From the NCBI RefSeq assembly GCF_032884065.1, contig NC_088872.1, forward strand, positions 1,922,001-1,986,000: a DNA stretch of 64,000 nt, given 5' to 3'. Every line of letters starts with the position of its first letter. Position 1 is the first letter of the stretch. The notes beneath the pieces are model-generated. The model was given only the letters and a program-made list of their open reading frames with translations. It did not search any database and was not told the origin of the DNA. Origin of the DNA: Artemia franciscana (taxonomy: Eukaryota > Arthropoda > Branchiopoda > Anostraca > Artemiidae). Below, in pieces: positions 1 through 11,599 of this stretch. A program made the position numbers and the translations under genes.

Positions 1-20
1 TATATATATATATATATATA
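1..20. repeat. (TA)n microsatellite at window edge
   Basis: Ten TA units open the window and cut off the 3' part of the minus-strand LINE that follows. The full length of the tract cannot be seen. Confidence 0.9.
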
Positions 21-720
21 TCAAGACAAACCAGGACTCCATTCTTAAGCAACTGGAATGACTTTTGGAGGAGGTGAAATGGGACATTAATTTTACTTAG
101 AATCGACTCAACCGATTCCAGGAACTGTGTTTGGTCAATCTTTGACCGGTGACGACGAGACCGCGGCGCTGAGGAATCCCGTGCTAGTGGACTACTTTGA
201 GGAACTCAAGATGGTACACCGATAGAGCAAGTTATAAGTAAGTGGTCAGGCAGCTGATAATCAAATATATCATTAACTATATTGGCGGTCAGATTTGAGG
301 ATAGAGTGACAACATTCAAGTTGGAAGTTTGCAAAGACGTGTGAATATACATAAAATTGGACATTTTATCTAATACTCGCTGAAAATCACTAAGTAAACC
401 CTTAACTATAGTAGTGCATGGAGACGCCTGAGAATCTGGTTTAGACAAACTACAATTGATATCTCCGGCTATATGATAAGGTAAACCTAGACACCAATTT
501 TCTTCTACACAAGGACCTAACTTTTCGCACGATAAAGCAAATAATCGCTCTGAATGATCGTTGGTTTAATCAGTGGGTAGATACACACTAATATGAACGC
601 AGGACTCCACTCTCACGGCTAAGTAATGATCATTTAGTTTAAACAAGATAGAACGGAGAGCCAATTTAACGAAAGTAACAAGTCAACCAGGTTATTCCTG
701 GCCTATGTTATTCAGCTTTC
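21..720 (-). pseudogene. LINE endonuclease domain and start of endonuclease-RT linker
   Basis: Read on the minus strand, this is the apurinic-type endonuclease (EEP) domain of a non-LTR retrotransposon of the CR1/Jockey sort. An almost continuous frame shows VHISVYLPTD near 600-560, AGDINCSLSKPDS near 465-425 (the GDxN motif) and a C-terminal LPDHLLI that matches the usual SDHxxI motif. After a TGA near 208 the same frame continues with KIDQTQFLESVESIL, typical of the linker before the reverse transcriptase. The RT itself is missing because the (TA)n tract interrupts it. There is an in-frame TAA after YLPTD and the start of the domain is shifted in frame near 690, so it is dead. It lies directly downstream of the ORF1 remnant, in the order expected for one element. 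Confidence 0.75.
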
Positions 721-776
721 TGCCAGGCATGGAGTACAACATCATTACATATAGCGTAAGTATGTTGATACCATGT

Positions 777-1955
777 TTAGTAATCAAAATGTTCCTGGAG
801 GAAAATCCTATTATAACTGGAGCAGTGGCTTTGTAACACAAAAAGTTTATTTGTAAATGACCTGTTTAATCCAAAAAAGTAGAGACGAGTCTGTGGGTTT
901 AAGTTATGCGGTTTTTCGGCAACTTTGCCGAATTTTATACGATAACACGTATGACTATTGGTCTTGCAAACGCAAAAGGCACTTTTTTGGCATGGAGTGT
1001 CAGGCGTCAATTTTTGATCGAAGGAGCCACATTTAGAACACCGTGCACTGTTCTTAAAATTTACGGCGAGGTGACCGATTGCATCGCAATGGAAGTAACA
1101 ATGTGGTAGGAACACCAACTCTTCAACAGGAAGGTGTTCATATCCAACTTTTATACATGCTTTCAGAAACTTATCAAGATCAGTTCGAGACGGAAAGTAA
1201 ACTTTAAATGTTTGGACTTCCCACAATTTACAGTTTTAGTACACTTGGGGATTAGTGGTTTCAGGGACAGTTCGTCCAAATCTTCTGGCACTCGCTCAAT
1301 CGCCGTGACAAAATCAGGCTCCTTGGCGAAAATTTTTAGCGATGGTTCGGCGCGCTTAACATTTTCGACTATCTGGCTTGTGTTTTTTTTTTGGACAGAA
1401 TCACAAGTTTCCATTTGTTGTTGGAGTGGCGTAACTCGGCTATATCGCTCGAATTTGAACGTACCTTGTCAATGAATGTTTTTCGTTCATTTGGGCCTTT
1501 GAAGTCTTTCAGGACGTTCTTAAGTATCACAGAGTAGACTGGTGAGGGAGCTGTGGATTGAGGTGGCTAGGACTTGTTAGGCAGACTGTTCGGGAAGCGA
1601 CTACCATTCAACGTAGATACATCTTATTTTTTCAACTTAGTTTACTTTCGAAACTACTGTGCCATGAACAGACTTGGCGATCGCAGGTACTTCAAGGACT
1701 AAGAATTACAAACTTCACGATCAGAATATTTTGCTTTACCGCCGTGACTAGCATCTTGCACATATCAGTAATATTTTCTTCATTTTTAGCATACGAAACC
1801 ATCCGGGTTTGGATATCCAGCTCACTGTGAAGGATCTTCTTAGCTTGTAAAACTGCATCTTGTTTTAAAAAATTAATAGCAGTGTTGACGATCGAATCAA
1901 GTTTAAGACCTTGTTTGAGTGACCTATTCAAAAAGCTCAGAACTGGGCCAAACAC
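777..1955 (-). pseudogene. LINE ORF1 (gag-like, zinc-knuckle) remnant
   Basis: Three frame-shifted minus-strand blocks together resemble the ORF1 protein of CR1/Jockey-type LINEs, which binds element RNA. The N-terminal block (1955-1692) has LDSIVNTAINFL followed by VLQAKKILHSEL, a pattern common in these ORF1s. The middle block (1414-1163) contains DFVTAIERVPEDLDEL. The C-terminal block (1226-777) has FKVYFPSRTDLDKFL followed by degenerate CCHC knuckles: HCYFHCDAIGHLAVNF, where the last Cys is Phe and the spacing is one too long, then ARCSKCG and further Cys/His pairs. Frameshifts between blocks mark it as inactive. Together with the endonuclease at 21-720 it makes a LINE truncated at its 3' end. 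Confidence 0.7.
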
Positions 1956-1999
1956 TTACAATTCAACCATCTTATTTCACTCATAAGCAGCCACAATCC

Positions 2000-3640
2000 A
2001 AATCGGGTCGCAAGGAGCGACCCGGCTCAATAGTAACCGAAACTCCAAAAAACGGAATTTTGATACCAACAGTTGCATCAAAAGAATCATATTTTAATGC
2101 TGATTTTAAAAACATAAGTTTCATCAAGTTTAATCGTACCCATCAAAAGTTACGAGCCTGAGAAACTTTGCCTTATTTTAGAAAATAGTGGGAACATCCC
2201 AAAAAAATTATACAATCTTAACGAAAATCACACCATCAGATTCAGCATATCAGAAAACCCTATAGTAGAAGTTTCAAGCTCCTATCTACAAAAATGTAGA
2301 ATTTCAAATTTTTCGCCAGAAGACAGATCACGGATGGGTGTTCATTTGTTTTTTTGTTTTTTTTTGTTGTTGTTTTTTTCCAGGAGTGGTCGTATCGACT
2401 CAGTTGTCCTAGAATGTTGCAAGAGGCCTCATTCTAATGGAAATTAAAAGTTCAAGTGCCCTTTTTAAGTGATCAAAAAATTGGAGGGAATCTAGGCCCC
2501 CTCCCACGCTCATTCATTGTTTCCCCAAGGTTACTGGATCAAAATTCTGAGATATCAATTTTATTCCCCATAGTCGAAAAACCTAATAACTATGTCTTTG
2601 GGAACGACTTACTCCACCACAGTCCCCGTGGGAGGGGCTGCAAGTTACAAACTTTGACCATTGTTTACATATACTAATGGCTATTGGGAAGTGTACAGAT
2701 ATTTTCAGGGGAATATTTTTGTTTCGTGGGACAAGTTGGGGGGCTACGTGAGAGGATCTTACCATGGAGGAATTTGTCATGGGGGAAGATAATTTCAATG
2801 AAGGGGGCACAAGACTTTATAACATTATTTAGAAAAACAATGAAAAAATAAATATGAAAAGTTTTTTCAACTGAAAGTAAGGGGCATTATTAAAACTTAA
2901 ATCAAACAGAAATTATTACGTATATTAGGGGCTTACCTCCTCACAATACCTCGCTCTTTACGCTAAAGTATTTTTAGTAATTTCAAGTATACATTCTACG
3001 GCCTTTGAGATTCAGGGGTCATTCTTAAAGAATTGGGGCAAAATTCAAGTTTTTGTGTAAACAACGAGGTACTGACGAGGGGGTGAGCCCCCCCTTATAT
3101 ACGTAATAAAAACATACGAATATATAATTTCGTTACATAAGTTAATTCGTATGTCACGTATATTTTTTGCTAATGAAAACGTTCGTAAAAAATTAAAAGT
3201 TCTAGTTGCCTTTTTAAGTAATCAAAAAATAGGAGGACAACTAGGCCTCCTCCCCCGCTCCTTTTTTTTCTCAAAATCTTCCAATTGAAAGTGAGAAAGC
3301 CATTTAGCCAAAAAAATTAATAAACAAATTTCGTTTTTATTATTTATGTGCGGAGAGCTAAAATCAAAACATACATTAATTCAAAAACGTTCTGAAATTA
3401 AATAAGAAAAAAAAAATGTTTTAACTGAAAGTAAGAGACATTAAAACCTAAAACGAACAGAAATACTCCATATATGAAATGGGCTTTTCCTCCTCAACGC
3501 CCCGCTCTTTACGCTAAAGATTTTTACTGTTTTAAAAAGTAGAGTTTAGGGAAAGAGTCAAACTTTAGCGTAAAGAGCGGGGCGTTGAGGAGGAAAAGCC
3601 CCTTTCATATACGGAGTAATCAAAGTCCAAAGACTGTTGT
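2000..3640 (+). repeat. Interspersed repeat family A, copy 1
   Basis: Non-coding repeat. The same blocks recur in reverse orientation at about 13,090-14,990 and, split by a PLE, at 58,390-59,091 plus 63,323-63,960. Recognisable blocks are GATCACGGATGGGTG near 2325 (against CACGCATCCGTGATC near 14,650), CAGTCCCCGTGGGAGGGG near 2620 (against CCCACGGGGACTCTGG near 14,390), and the recurrent CTCGCTCTTTACGCTAAAG near 2950 and 3510. No protein is apparent, so it is probably a non-autonomous mobile element. Short open frames inside it have no family signature. Confidence 0.75.
3465..3620. repeat. Long palindrome (hairpin) in repeat family A
   Basis: A 39-bp arm at 3481-3519 is repeated as its exact reverse complement at 3563-3601. 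The similarity extends imperfectly outward to about 55 bp per arm, and the spacer is 43 bp. The arms include GCTCTTTACGCTAAAG and its complement. Confidence 0.9.
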
Positions 3641-5060
3641 TCAACCGGTCATGTAATGGTGACGTCACACATTAATAACAATGATTTTATTTAGGTCAGG
3701 AGCTATAATCCTTTGCCAAAGATTGCAAAATCTGACACACAGGGATTAAGTTCACTTAAAAAGCCTACTGGTTCGTAAATGGAATATCTAATTTGGCACA
3801 GGTGTGTTCATTTTGAACTGTGAATCAATTCAGAATAATGTCAAGTGAATGATAATGTTAATAATAATAATAGTACAGTTAATAATAATAATAATGATGT
3901 CACGATTATATAACGTTAGAAGAATAATTCCATCACAATTTGTGACGCCAACAAACTGTGGAGCAAAACCCAAAGAAAACCTACAGAGATGCCGTAAACT
4001 ACACAAGTTTTCATTATAGTCATTGGGCTCCAACGTTACATGTATTCTCTGTAGAGCCCCACATTTTTCCTAAAAAAGGGTAGCAAATAAAGGCGATTGC
4101 TCTTTGCTGGATCAACTTGCATTGCAACCTCCAAAATTTCTAGAGTTTTGGCCTTTTTTAAGGACGTCAATTTCTCTGTAAAGAGTTTCAGAAACAAATT
4201 CAAAACTTGAACTCGTGTTTCGCTTTAGCTTTATTCTACGCCTAATATGTTTTATGACTATTAAAAGAGGAAAAATTTTCTAATGATTCTACAGACCTGT
4301 TTGAATAGTGGACAGAGCAACCATTCAAATTGTGATATTTGAAAAGGGTGAATGATTTAAATACTAACCCGTAACGAGTGTACAATGAAGACGGATCAGG
4401 GTTTTTTGGCGTGTGATACCTAAGAAACGTTTGTTTCCGAAACCTGATGAAGATCATCCGGAGCCAAATACTAGCTCGGGCAAAGGTATATTTTCAACTG
4501 TTTACAAGAACTGCTGGTTTTTCTATAATTTGTGATCTAGAAGATTTGATCTTGACTCGTCAACTCTCTTAGGTTTATTGTTTAATATCAATTGAGAGAA
4601 ATAGTCTTTGCGTGAGAAATGAATATTGTCAAAGAGGAGACTGGTCAAAGGCAGCTGCACAGTAGAGCATCGTGATTCGAATGTATTTTTTTTGAACAGA
4701 AGTGCAGACTAATAAAACTAAAATATACGATGCTTAGTCTCTATCAGATGATGCATTTTTTAAGAACTAATAACTGCATAAGTAGTCAACTTGATACTCA
4801 AGTGGGTCTTATCGTAAAACAAAAATTTAAAACTTGCTCCAACTGCCTTGAATCTAAAAAAAAATGTACACAGTACTTTACCCTCTTTAGAGCTCCAATT
4901 TGAAAAAATGTATCAAATTAAAAAAAGAGGTAAAAACATTTTTCTACCCTCTCTAGATCTCGAATATGAAAAAAATCACATCAAACTTAAATCAAATTAT
5001 AAAAAAATGTGCAAACAGTTCTTTGCCCTCTCTAAAACTCATCAGTCTTTGCTTCCTAAG
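3641..5060. other. AT-rich intergenic DNA, no gene seen
   Basis: No coding signature was found. At 4855-5045 three diverged units of about 80 bp share TACCCTCTCTAGA-like cores followed by A-rich runs, a degenerate local tandem repeat. Confidence 0.5.
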
Positions 5061-5573
5061 CAGTAGATTTGCCACTGTACAATACAGGGGCGGATCTAGA
5101 ATTATCTTTATGGGGTGCACAATATAGGTTGCTTGGATAAACTTGCGAAGAAAGAAATACTCGCAATACTGCCATTTCATGACAACTGCTCCGGTCACCA
5201 TCATGGGATCTCTTACAACCACACTTCAAGACTATGACAATTTTCTTCGGTGTAACTGGAAGATCCGTGAGGGTTGGGTACAACATGCTGTTCTGGAGGG
5301 ACAGGGGCTCTGAAGCCTAATCCAATCTTGTACTTGAAGATAGGACAGGACACGGTGAATTTTCACTGCTTTTGAAGTAGGAGGTGGATCTTGGGGATGG
5401 ACAAAAGAAGTAGACGTTGCTACTTTCTGCTGAAAAACTTGGCGTCGGTAACTGTCAAGATTGTCAGTAGATTTGCCACTGTACAATACAGGGGTGGATC
5501 TAGAATTTTCTTTATGGGGTGCACAATATAGGTTGCTTGGATAAACTTGCGAACAAAGAAATACTCGCAATTT
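5061..5573. repeat. Two ~109-bp direct repeats with hAT-like end motif
   Basis: The blocks 5061-5170 and 5465-5573 are nearly identical and lie 404 bp apart. Each contains CAGTAGATTTGCCACTG and CAGGGGCGGATCTAGA (CAGGGGTGGATCTAGA in the second). CAGGGGCGGATC resembles the 5'-CAGGG ends of hAT-type terminal repeats. Related motifs occur near 53,764 and, in reverse, near 58,255. No matching inverted partner was found here, so the assignment is tentative. Confidence 0.6.
5175..5460 (-). pseudogene. C-terminal piece of an uncharacterised repeat-borne protein
   Basis: Read on the minus strand in two frames, this shows VKIHRVLSYLQVQDWI followed, after a frameshift, by PTLTDLPVTPKKI and VLKCGCKRSHDGDRSSC. 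The layout (YLQVQxW, then a short proline-containing spacer, then a Cys-rich CxC tail) matches, from memory, the C-terminus of a family of uncharacterised proteins scattered as repeats in invertebrate genomes. Remnants of what I take to be the N-terminal and central part of the same family lie at 8235-9490 in the same orientation and correct N-to-C order. I cannot name a function. Confidence 0.4.
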
Positions 5574-8230
5574 AAAGGGAACCTTGACAATTATGCGTCG
5601 TAGGTAGGAAGTGAAAATGATCGTTTTTTAATCTAAAATCTGGTAAGGATATCAGGTAAGGATTAAAGTTCTAATATATCTGTTAAAATTAAAATGGTAT
5701 AAAAATATTGATACAAAAATAGTAAGTTATGGAAACAATCCTGCCATAAAAAAAAGAAGCTTTTCACCTTCTATACAAAAAGGATATTTAATATTTTCTG
5801 CATAAATTTTTACCTTTGCACTTCTGACCATTATAGGAAGTGAGTCAATCTTCTTATTGCTAAAAACAAATTGGTCTTGAACCACCTTGTAGGGTCATGC
5901 ACTCTTTGTGACAATTTGTATAGGTCAAACCATTTACCATGTCACCTAACTTTGTGGCATGGCTTAGTAACTATGATAGCAATGAAAAGTAGGAAATGAG
6001 AATAAAGATAAAACTTGTATGTTCATAAAAGATATATTAAACATTAATTACTAGTTCTTTTAGGAATGTAACAAGAAAAACGGCACGAAGAGGCAGAAAT
6101 ACATAGAAGACATTTAAAACGAGGGTTTAAAGTATAGGCACCGCATTAGCAAATCACTGTTTCTTTTTAAAAATAGTGTTTTAATAAACAAAAGTTTGGA
6201 GTGTTTTAATCTTTTTAAGTTTGGAAGTTCGATGTATTTCACTTAAATAACAGAATTCACACTTTCATTGGAAAAAGTTTATTTATCTATTCCCACTCCC
6301 GCCATATCTATTTACTACACGATCGAAGTCTACCTCAATATTTAGGTGAATATTGGTTCTGCCAGCTTAGAGCCTTTTTGTTAGCATTTCCTCTTCTATT
6401 CATCCTAAAATACTCGAATAAAGGCCAAAATCGTCAGAAAATTATGAACTCTAATAAAGATGCATGTAGGTATTTGCTTCAAATTAAGCATATGAGTCGA
6501 AATACTCCTTAATGAATAAATAATTATGTGTTTGTTATTCTTGTCTTTGCTAAGTAGATTGGTGATAGAAATTCCCAGGGTTCCAAGTTGTGGTAATTTC
6601 TAATTATTTTTTTTTAATCTGAGGTTTTCAGATATTCAATTCAAACGTTTAAATCTGTTAAGTCTGTTGAGCACAAAATTAAAATATGAAATTTGTCTCA
6701 GATTTAGCCTTAATTTAGAGAATTGTCCTGTAAAAATTTTGATTTATAAACAACCAATCATGGAAATATGATTGGATGGCATGTATCAAAATAAGTATAA
6801 AATCCTCAGCGGTATATATAGCAGTTTAGACAATTTTGTAGACAAATATATGCAACCCCTATACAAAAACATATCTGTTTGTTGTAACTGGTTGGTATTG
6901 AGGAAGGTGAGCAATTCTGAGGTAATATTTAGTTGCACTCCGTTTCTTCGATTAACTCAAGTTGTGTGAGTTTCCACTTTTATTTTATTATTAAATATTT
7001 GAAAAAAAAATTGATGCCATTCAACTGATTCAAACTGAGAATTCAGACCCATCTATACCAGCAGGATAAAAAAAACAAATCGTAATTATTTGCCTTCTTT
7101 TATAAACAATTTTTCGAAAATTTATTTTTCTTGAATGATTGCTCCGACCTTGGAAGGAGTATTTCGAATCATAAACTTAGTTTTAAGCATATACTCATAC
7201 GAACTTTTGTTAAAGTTCTAAAGAGTTCTTAATTCTTAATTCTATTGTTTTAGTCTTAATTCTATTGTTTTAGGATGAACAGAGGAGGTGATATGTCATA
7301 TAATGCAGAGCTGTAATTACATGTAAATAGGCAATAAACTGGCCACCATTTCTTCAACAAAATCCAAAACTTAAGTTAATAATTTTTGCACTTCTCATGC
7401 ATTTACATTCTGTTATACAAATATCCTAAAAACAACAATGTTGTAAAAACCACCCCGCTTCGCAAAAAAAGCAAACCCGAAAAACCAAAACAGACAGCCA
7501 AAAAAGTAATGATATCAATTTCTTGGCTTCAGTGCCATCGCGAATGTTTAACAGTAAAAAGAAGTAAATATTTTGCTTTTCAGTCCCGTTGGAAGAGCTC
7601 AATCTCGAAATATCATTTTGACAGCCTAAAGAAGGTAGGATTTTAGATTTTCCCTCCTTTTTATTAGAAAATAAAGATTCTCGCCTCTCGGTTGGCTTTT
7701 GTAGTAATGCGGACAGATTCCCTTGATAAGCCTGAATTTAATTAAATACTTTTTGGCGGTATGCAATATTAGTAAAAACTAACAGAGACCAAACAAAGTG
7801 ACAAAAACCTTGTTTCAAACTTGTTTGCCAAAAAAAACAGTCTTAATAATTAAAAACTTATTACAAACTCAACTACTAAAAACCAAATACAAAAAAAAAT
7901 AACTTTCGTCCCAACTCAAACAGGAGCAAGCGGTCCCAACCAGAAATCAACCACTACACCCGACGGATTGCACCCCCCCCCCCTCTTAATATGCCACTGG
8001 TACAATATAGAAATTACAGCCTCTTCCGCTGCTTTAAATTCTTCTTTCGAGGCATCAATTTAGGAATGGTTTAAGTATATTTCCTAAGTCTTTGTAGTCT
8101 CTCAGCCGTTTAAGCATAATCCCTTTGCTAAGTCCATGTAGACGGGAAGTTGTGTCGCAGCCTAGAATTGCATGAGCAAAAGGAAGTTTCAGTCCCACTC
8201 TTCTTAACAATGGCTTCGATATCCCAAGTT
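5574..8230. other. AT-rich DNA, no gene seen
   Basis: Nothing coding was recognised on either strand. There are A/T homopolymer runs and a C-run at 7973-7983. If the pieces at 5.2 and 8.2-9.5 kb were once one element, its centre would have lain here, but no trace was found. Confidence 0.4.
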
Positions 8231-8234
8231 ACAC

Positions 8235-9490
8235 CTAAAGTGGTTGGCTTAGGCCCACTCTGCAATTACACCTTGTGGTGCTCGGGAATACAACGATAAA
8301 GTAACAAGACCAACAAGCGGCGATGTAGCCATCAAAGACAATAATGGCGTCTGGTCTGCCATCAAAGACAATAATGGCGTCTGGTTTAAGATCTCCGAAT
8401 ATGTTTCTTTCTTCGCCCAGGGAATCCTGTGAAGCAATGCGCCTGCGTCTAAGACACAGGTGCGATTCATAGTATGTTTTCCCCAATTGCATCAATTTTT
8501 GAAGTAGCTTGATAGTTTTCGCTAGTTCTGGTTTATTTGGCGTTCTAAAATCATAAAAAAGCGACGCAGAATAGGAACAAAGTTCATGTTCAAAGGAAGA
8601 TTCTTCACCCATATTCAATCTTTTGCGTATAGTTCAAAGACCCTGAAACAGCAATGAATGGTTTATGCGGTAGATATCTCCCCAATTTTTCTGCTTCACC
8701 TTAGTAAGGACTGTCTGATCTTTCTGTCTGAAAGATTGCTCCCTCAGAGATTTCCCTACCATTCCGTAAAGACTATTCTTTCCGACTTCCACTGCTTTTT
8801 CAGCATTAAAGACTGCAGCAGTCTTGCCAGTAGCAAGTCTTCAAAGTGATAGCGAATAACCTTCGAAAGAAGATGACTGCTCGACAAAATCAATAATTAT
8901 TTGTGTTTATTTGCAGTCCCTTTGCTGCCTTGAAATACCAGACTCTATGTGTTAGTCGCTTGTGTGATACGAAACAACCGTCAGTTCTTGCATCAGAAGA
9001 TTAACATAAGCACAGTCTGGAGATCCCATTACCCACTGAAGTCCTTGTACTTGCTTTACTCTTTACCTCTAGTCAATCCGGTTTCTGTTTTCAGAATTAT
9101 CATCAGTTCCTGTTCTATGACTAAATATATTTATAAACCGGCCCAAAATCTCTCCTTTCTTCCCACAACATGTAAGCCTTTTTCGAAAGACTGGATAAGG
9201 GTTGGGTTTGTATGTTCAGGTCAGATCATCCTTGTAGGTACAGCGCTGCCGACTTCAAGTAGTTGTTGTGACCAGTTGTCCCAGGGTAAGGAAGAATATT
9301 GGATATTGTTTGCAAATGAAGTTCCCAAACACCAATGTTCAAGGTGCCAGAAAAAAATTAACCTACCTAAAACACTTATTGCAGTTAAACTTTTAATAGT
9401 ATCAATCAACCAAACTAGGGTTTCTTCCTTCAGACAGGAAAGCTATATGGCATTCTTAATAAATTTTTTTGAATTGTTCACCAAATGAGG
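8235..9490 (-). pseudogene. Decayed uncharacterised protein with LLHRIPW and VFDGY motifs
   Basis: Minus-strand fragments in alternating frames. The clearest run (8618-8235) reads FEHELCSYSASLFYDF, NKPELAKTIKLLQKL, then in another frame VLDAGALLHRIPWAKKETY, then back to IIVFDGY and an EHHK near 8285. LLHRIPW followed by VFDGY and a basic His-rich stretch is a pattern I associate with a widespread uncharacterised invertebrate repeat-borne protein. Upstream, 9480-9220 is weaker but may be its N-terminal part. A 29-bp unit coding DAIIVFDG is tandemly duplicated at 8328-8385. Frameshifts and the duplication show it is dead. A second fragment lies at 15,763-16,041. Confidence 0.45.
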
Positions 9491-11590
9491 ACTGAGCAAT
9501 TGAGAGTGTCAGGCTAAACCCATGTGCGGTTCAACCCCAACCTCCACAATGTAAAACCGGGTTTCATGTGCATTATCAATGCACCATTCTCTTACTATGC
9601 TTTTAACAGCTTCACCAAACATTCTGGTCATACCGCACGCATAATTATAAAATTGTTGTTTTCCCCGTACATCTCAATCATTCTAGTAGAGAAGTAATAT
9701 TTATTGACAATAAAATGCATCCTTACTTATGATGGCTCATATTAAAACATACCCATCACGACCTTCCACCATTTAGCTATGTTTGGATTTTAGTTTGGCA
9801 AAACCTACCTTGATCTTGAATGTAACTAAAAAGTTAACTAGAAGCCAAACATGATGAGTAAGCATACTGCTTATACGTTTTTTCAAACTCGAATGTCAGC
9901 AAAATCGGTCAGCTTGTTAATGTACATCACCGCATCTATTGAATAATTTACCCCCAAGAACGTTGAAGACCATTGCAGATGCATTTCAATTCTGAGATGT
10001 GTGCAAATCACTTATTTGATTTGGTATACGTGGGGGGGGGGATATCCACGATACTAGGGCGAGAGTTTTTCCTAGCATTTTCGCATAGAAAGTGTAAATT
10101 TTCTCTGCCTGGATCCAACTCTGTGTAATATGCGACGTGCGTTAATGCATATTTTATCCCGAGTGTTTTTATTTATGGGGGAGGGGGGGGCAAAAAAATC
10201 AGGGACGGTCAAAGCACAGAACTGAGTCCATATCCGTGATCTATAAACCATATTTTCTTATCACCGACTTTTTAGAAGTGCACATAATTTTTAAGTTTTT
10301 ATTATAGAAGAAGAGACGAAAAACGTGCATTTCGCCTCGACTAATTTTGGCCGATTCTTTATATGTTGTAAAAAACTTTTCCTGGCTTGAAAGATATCAA
10401 AATCAAAACTATTGCAATTGGCTTGAGGTACCCCTTATGGCAGTAACAGTAACAGCAACCATAGATAGTAATATAGTATATATAGTAAACTACATTCAGC
10501 ACTAAACTAGTAGTACAGCGGTACTACTAGTACTAGTAGCACAGAAGTATTACTAGTACTGCTATTACTACAAAAGCTGAGGGTATTAAGTAGAAAATTT
10601 TTGGGAATGTTAAGGGGATTTGAACTAAATGAAAACATACTATATGCTTGCATGTTGTCCAAAGGAAGCATTAGCAACATCCCAGGGGCTGTTTAGGCTG
10701 AAACTTATAGCGTATGTCGAGGGGAATGTTGGGAAATTACAAAAGGTTATGTGGGCACAGAAATGATACAACAACTTTTGTCATTACTGAAGCTAAAGGT
10801 ATTAAGAAGTTAATCAAAATAAGAAATTAGAACAGTTAAAAAACCTAATTGAAAAAAAACTAAATTCAGCATAATACAAATTTACGAAATTCAAAGGAAA
10901 AAATCCCAGTTTATTATTTTCCTAGTTTAAAGAATAAGTGAAGGGATACACTGATAAAAATGCAATACACTTAGATTCAGTTTTCTATGCTGTAATGAAA
11001 GGTATATTAAAGAAATCATACGGGTTTCTGTTTATCTAAACATCAGAGAACGCATAGTGTGTTTTTACCATTCGAGTGTCTAGTTTTTACTACCAATTAT
11101 TATTTATATAAACACCGACTAACTCCTACTTTGGAAAAATACTCACAATGGATATGACAAATAGTTTTTTTTTATTTCTAAGCTGTATAAATAAAAATAT
11201 GTATAATGTATATGTACAAATCTCGTCCGTTTACATTTAATTAACCTTACTGTTTCAATCTGAAATTTGAGTTACACCTTCTGTGAATTCGTTTGATTCA
11301 CTTTTGTTTATAGAGCTTACTTTGGCGTTGTTTCCTCAAGATTGTCGATGTATGCAAGACTATAAGAAACCTTTTATAAGCTGTCATACCAGTGTATATT
11401 TTGAACCATAGGCGGCTACTGATTGTAATTATGAACTGACGACCGATTTCTACGAATTTTCCGTAGAAGGTGTCACAGAAAACGAGAAGCTTGAACAAAA
11501 GCCAAGTTTTTTGGTACAAATGTTGCTACGAAAAGATCTAATGGGGACAGCGCATATGCTAAATGTTTTCAAATTACAGAAAATTTTAAA
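9491..11590. other. Non-coding stretch, contains a family B repeat
   Basis: No gene was recognised. A degenerate (ACT/AGT)n block lies at 10,435-10,575, followed to about 10,800 by sequence shared with 19,870-20,060 (ending near GGCTGAAACTT). G-runs occur near 10,032 and 10,180. Confidence 0.5.
10430..10800 (+). repeat. Interspersed repeat family B, copy 1
   Basis: Trinucleotide-like (ACT)n block, then a unit with GGGAATGTTAAGGGGATT and, further on, GGCTGAAACTT. The same order occurs at about 19,370-20,300 and, in reverse orientation, the tail part occurs at 25,160-25,530. Confidence 0.6.
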
Positions 11591-11599
11591 GAACGTTTT

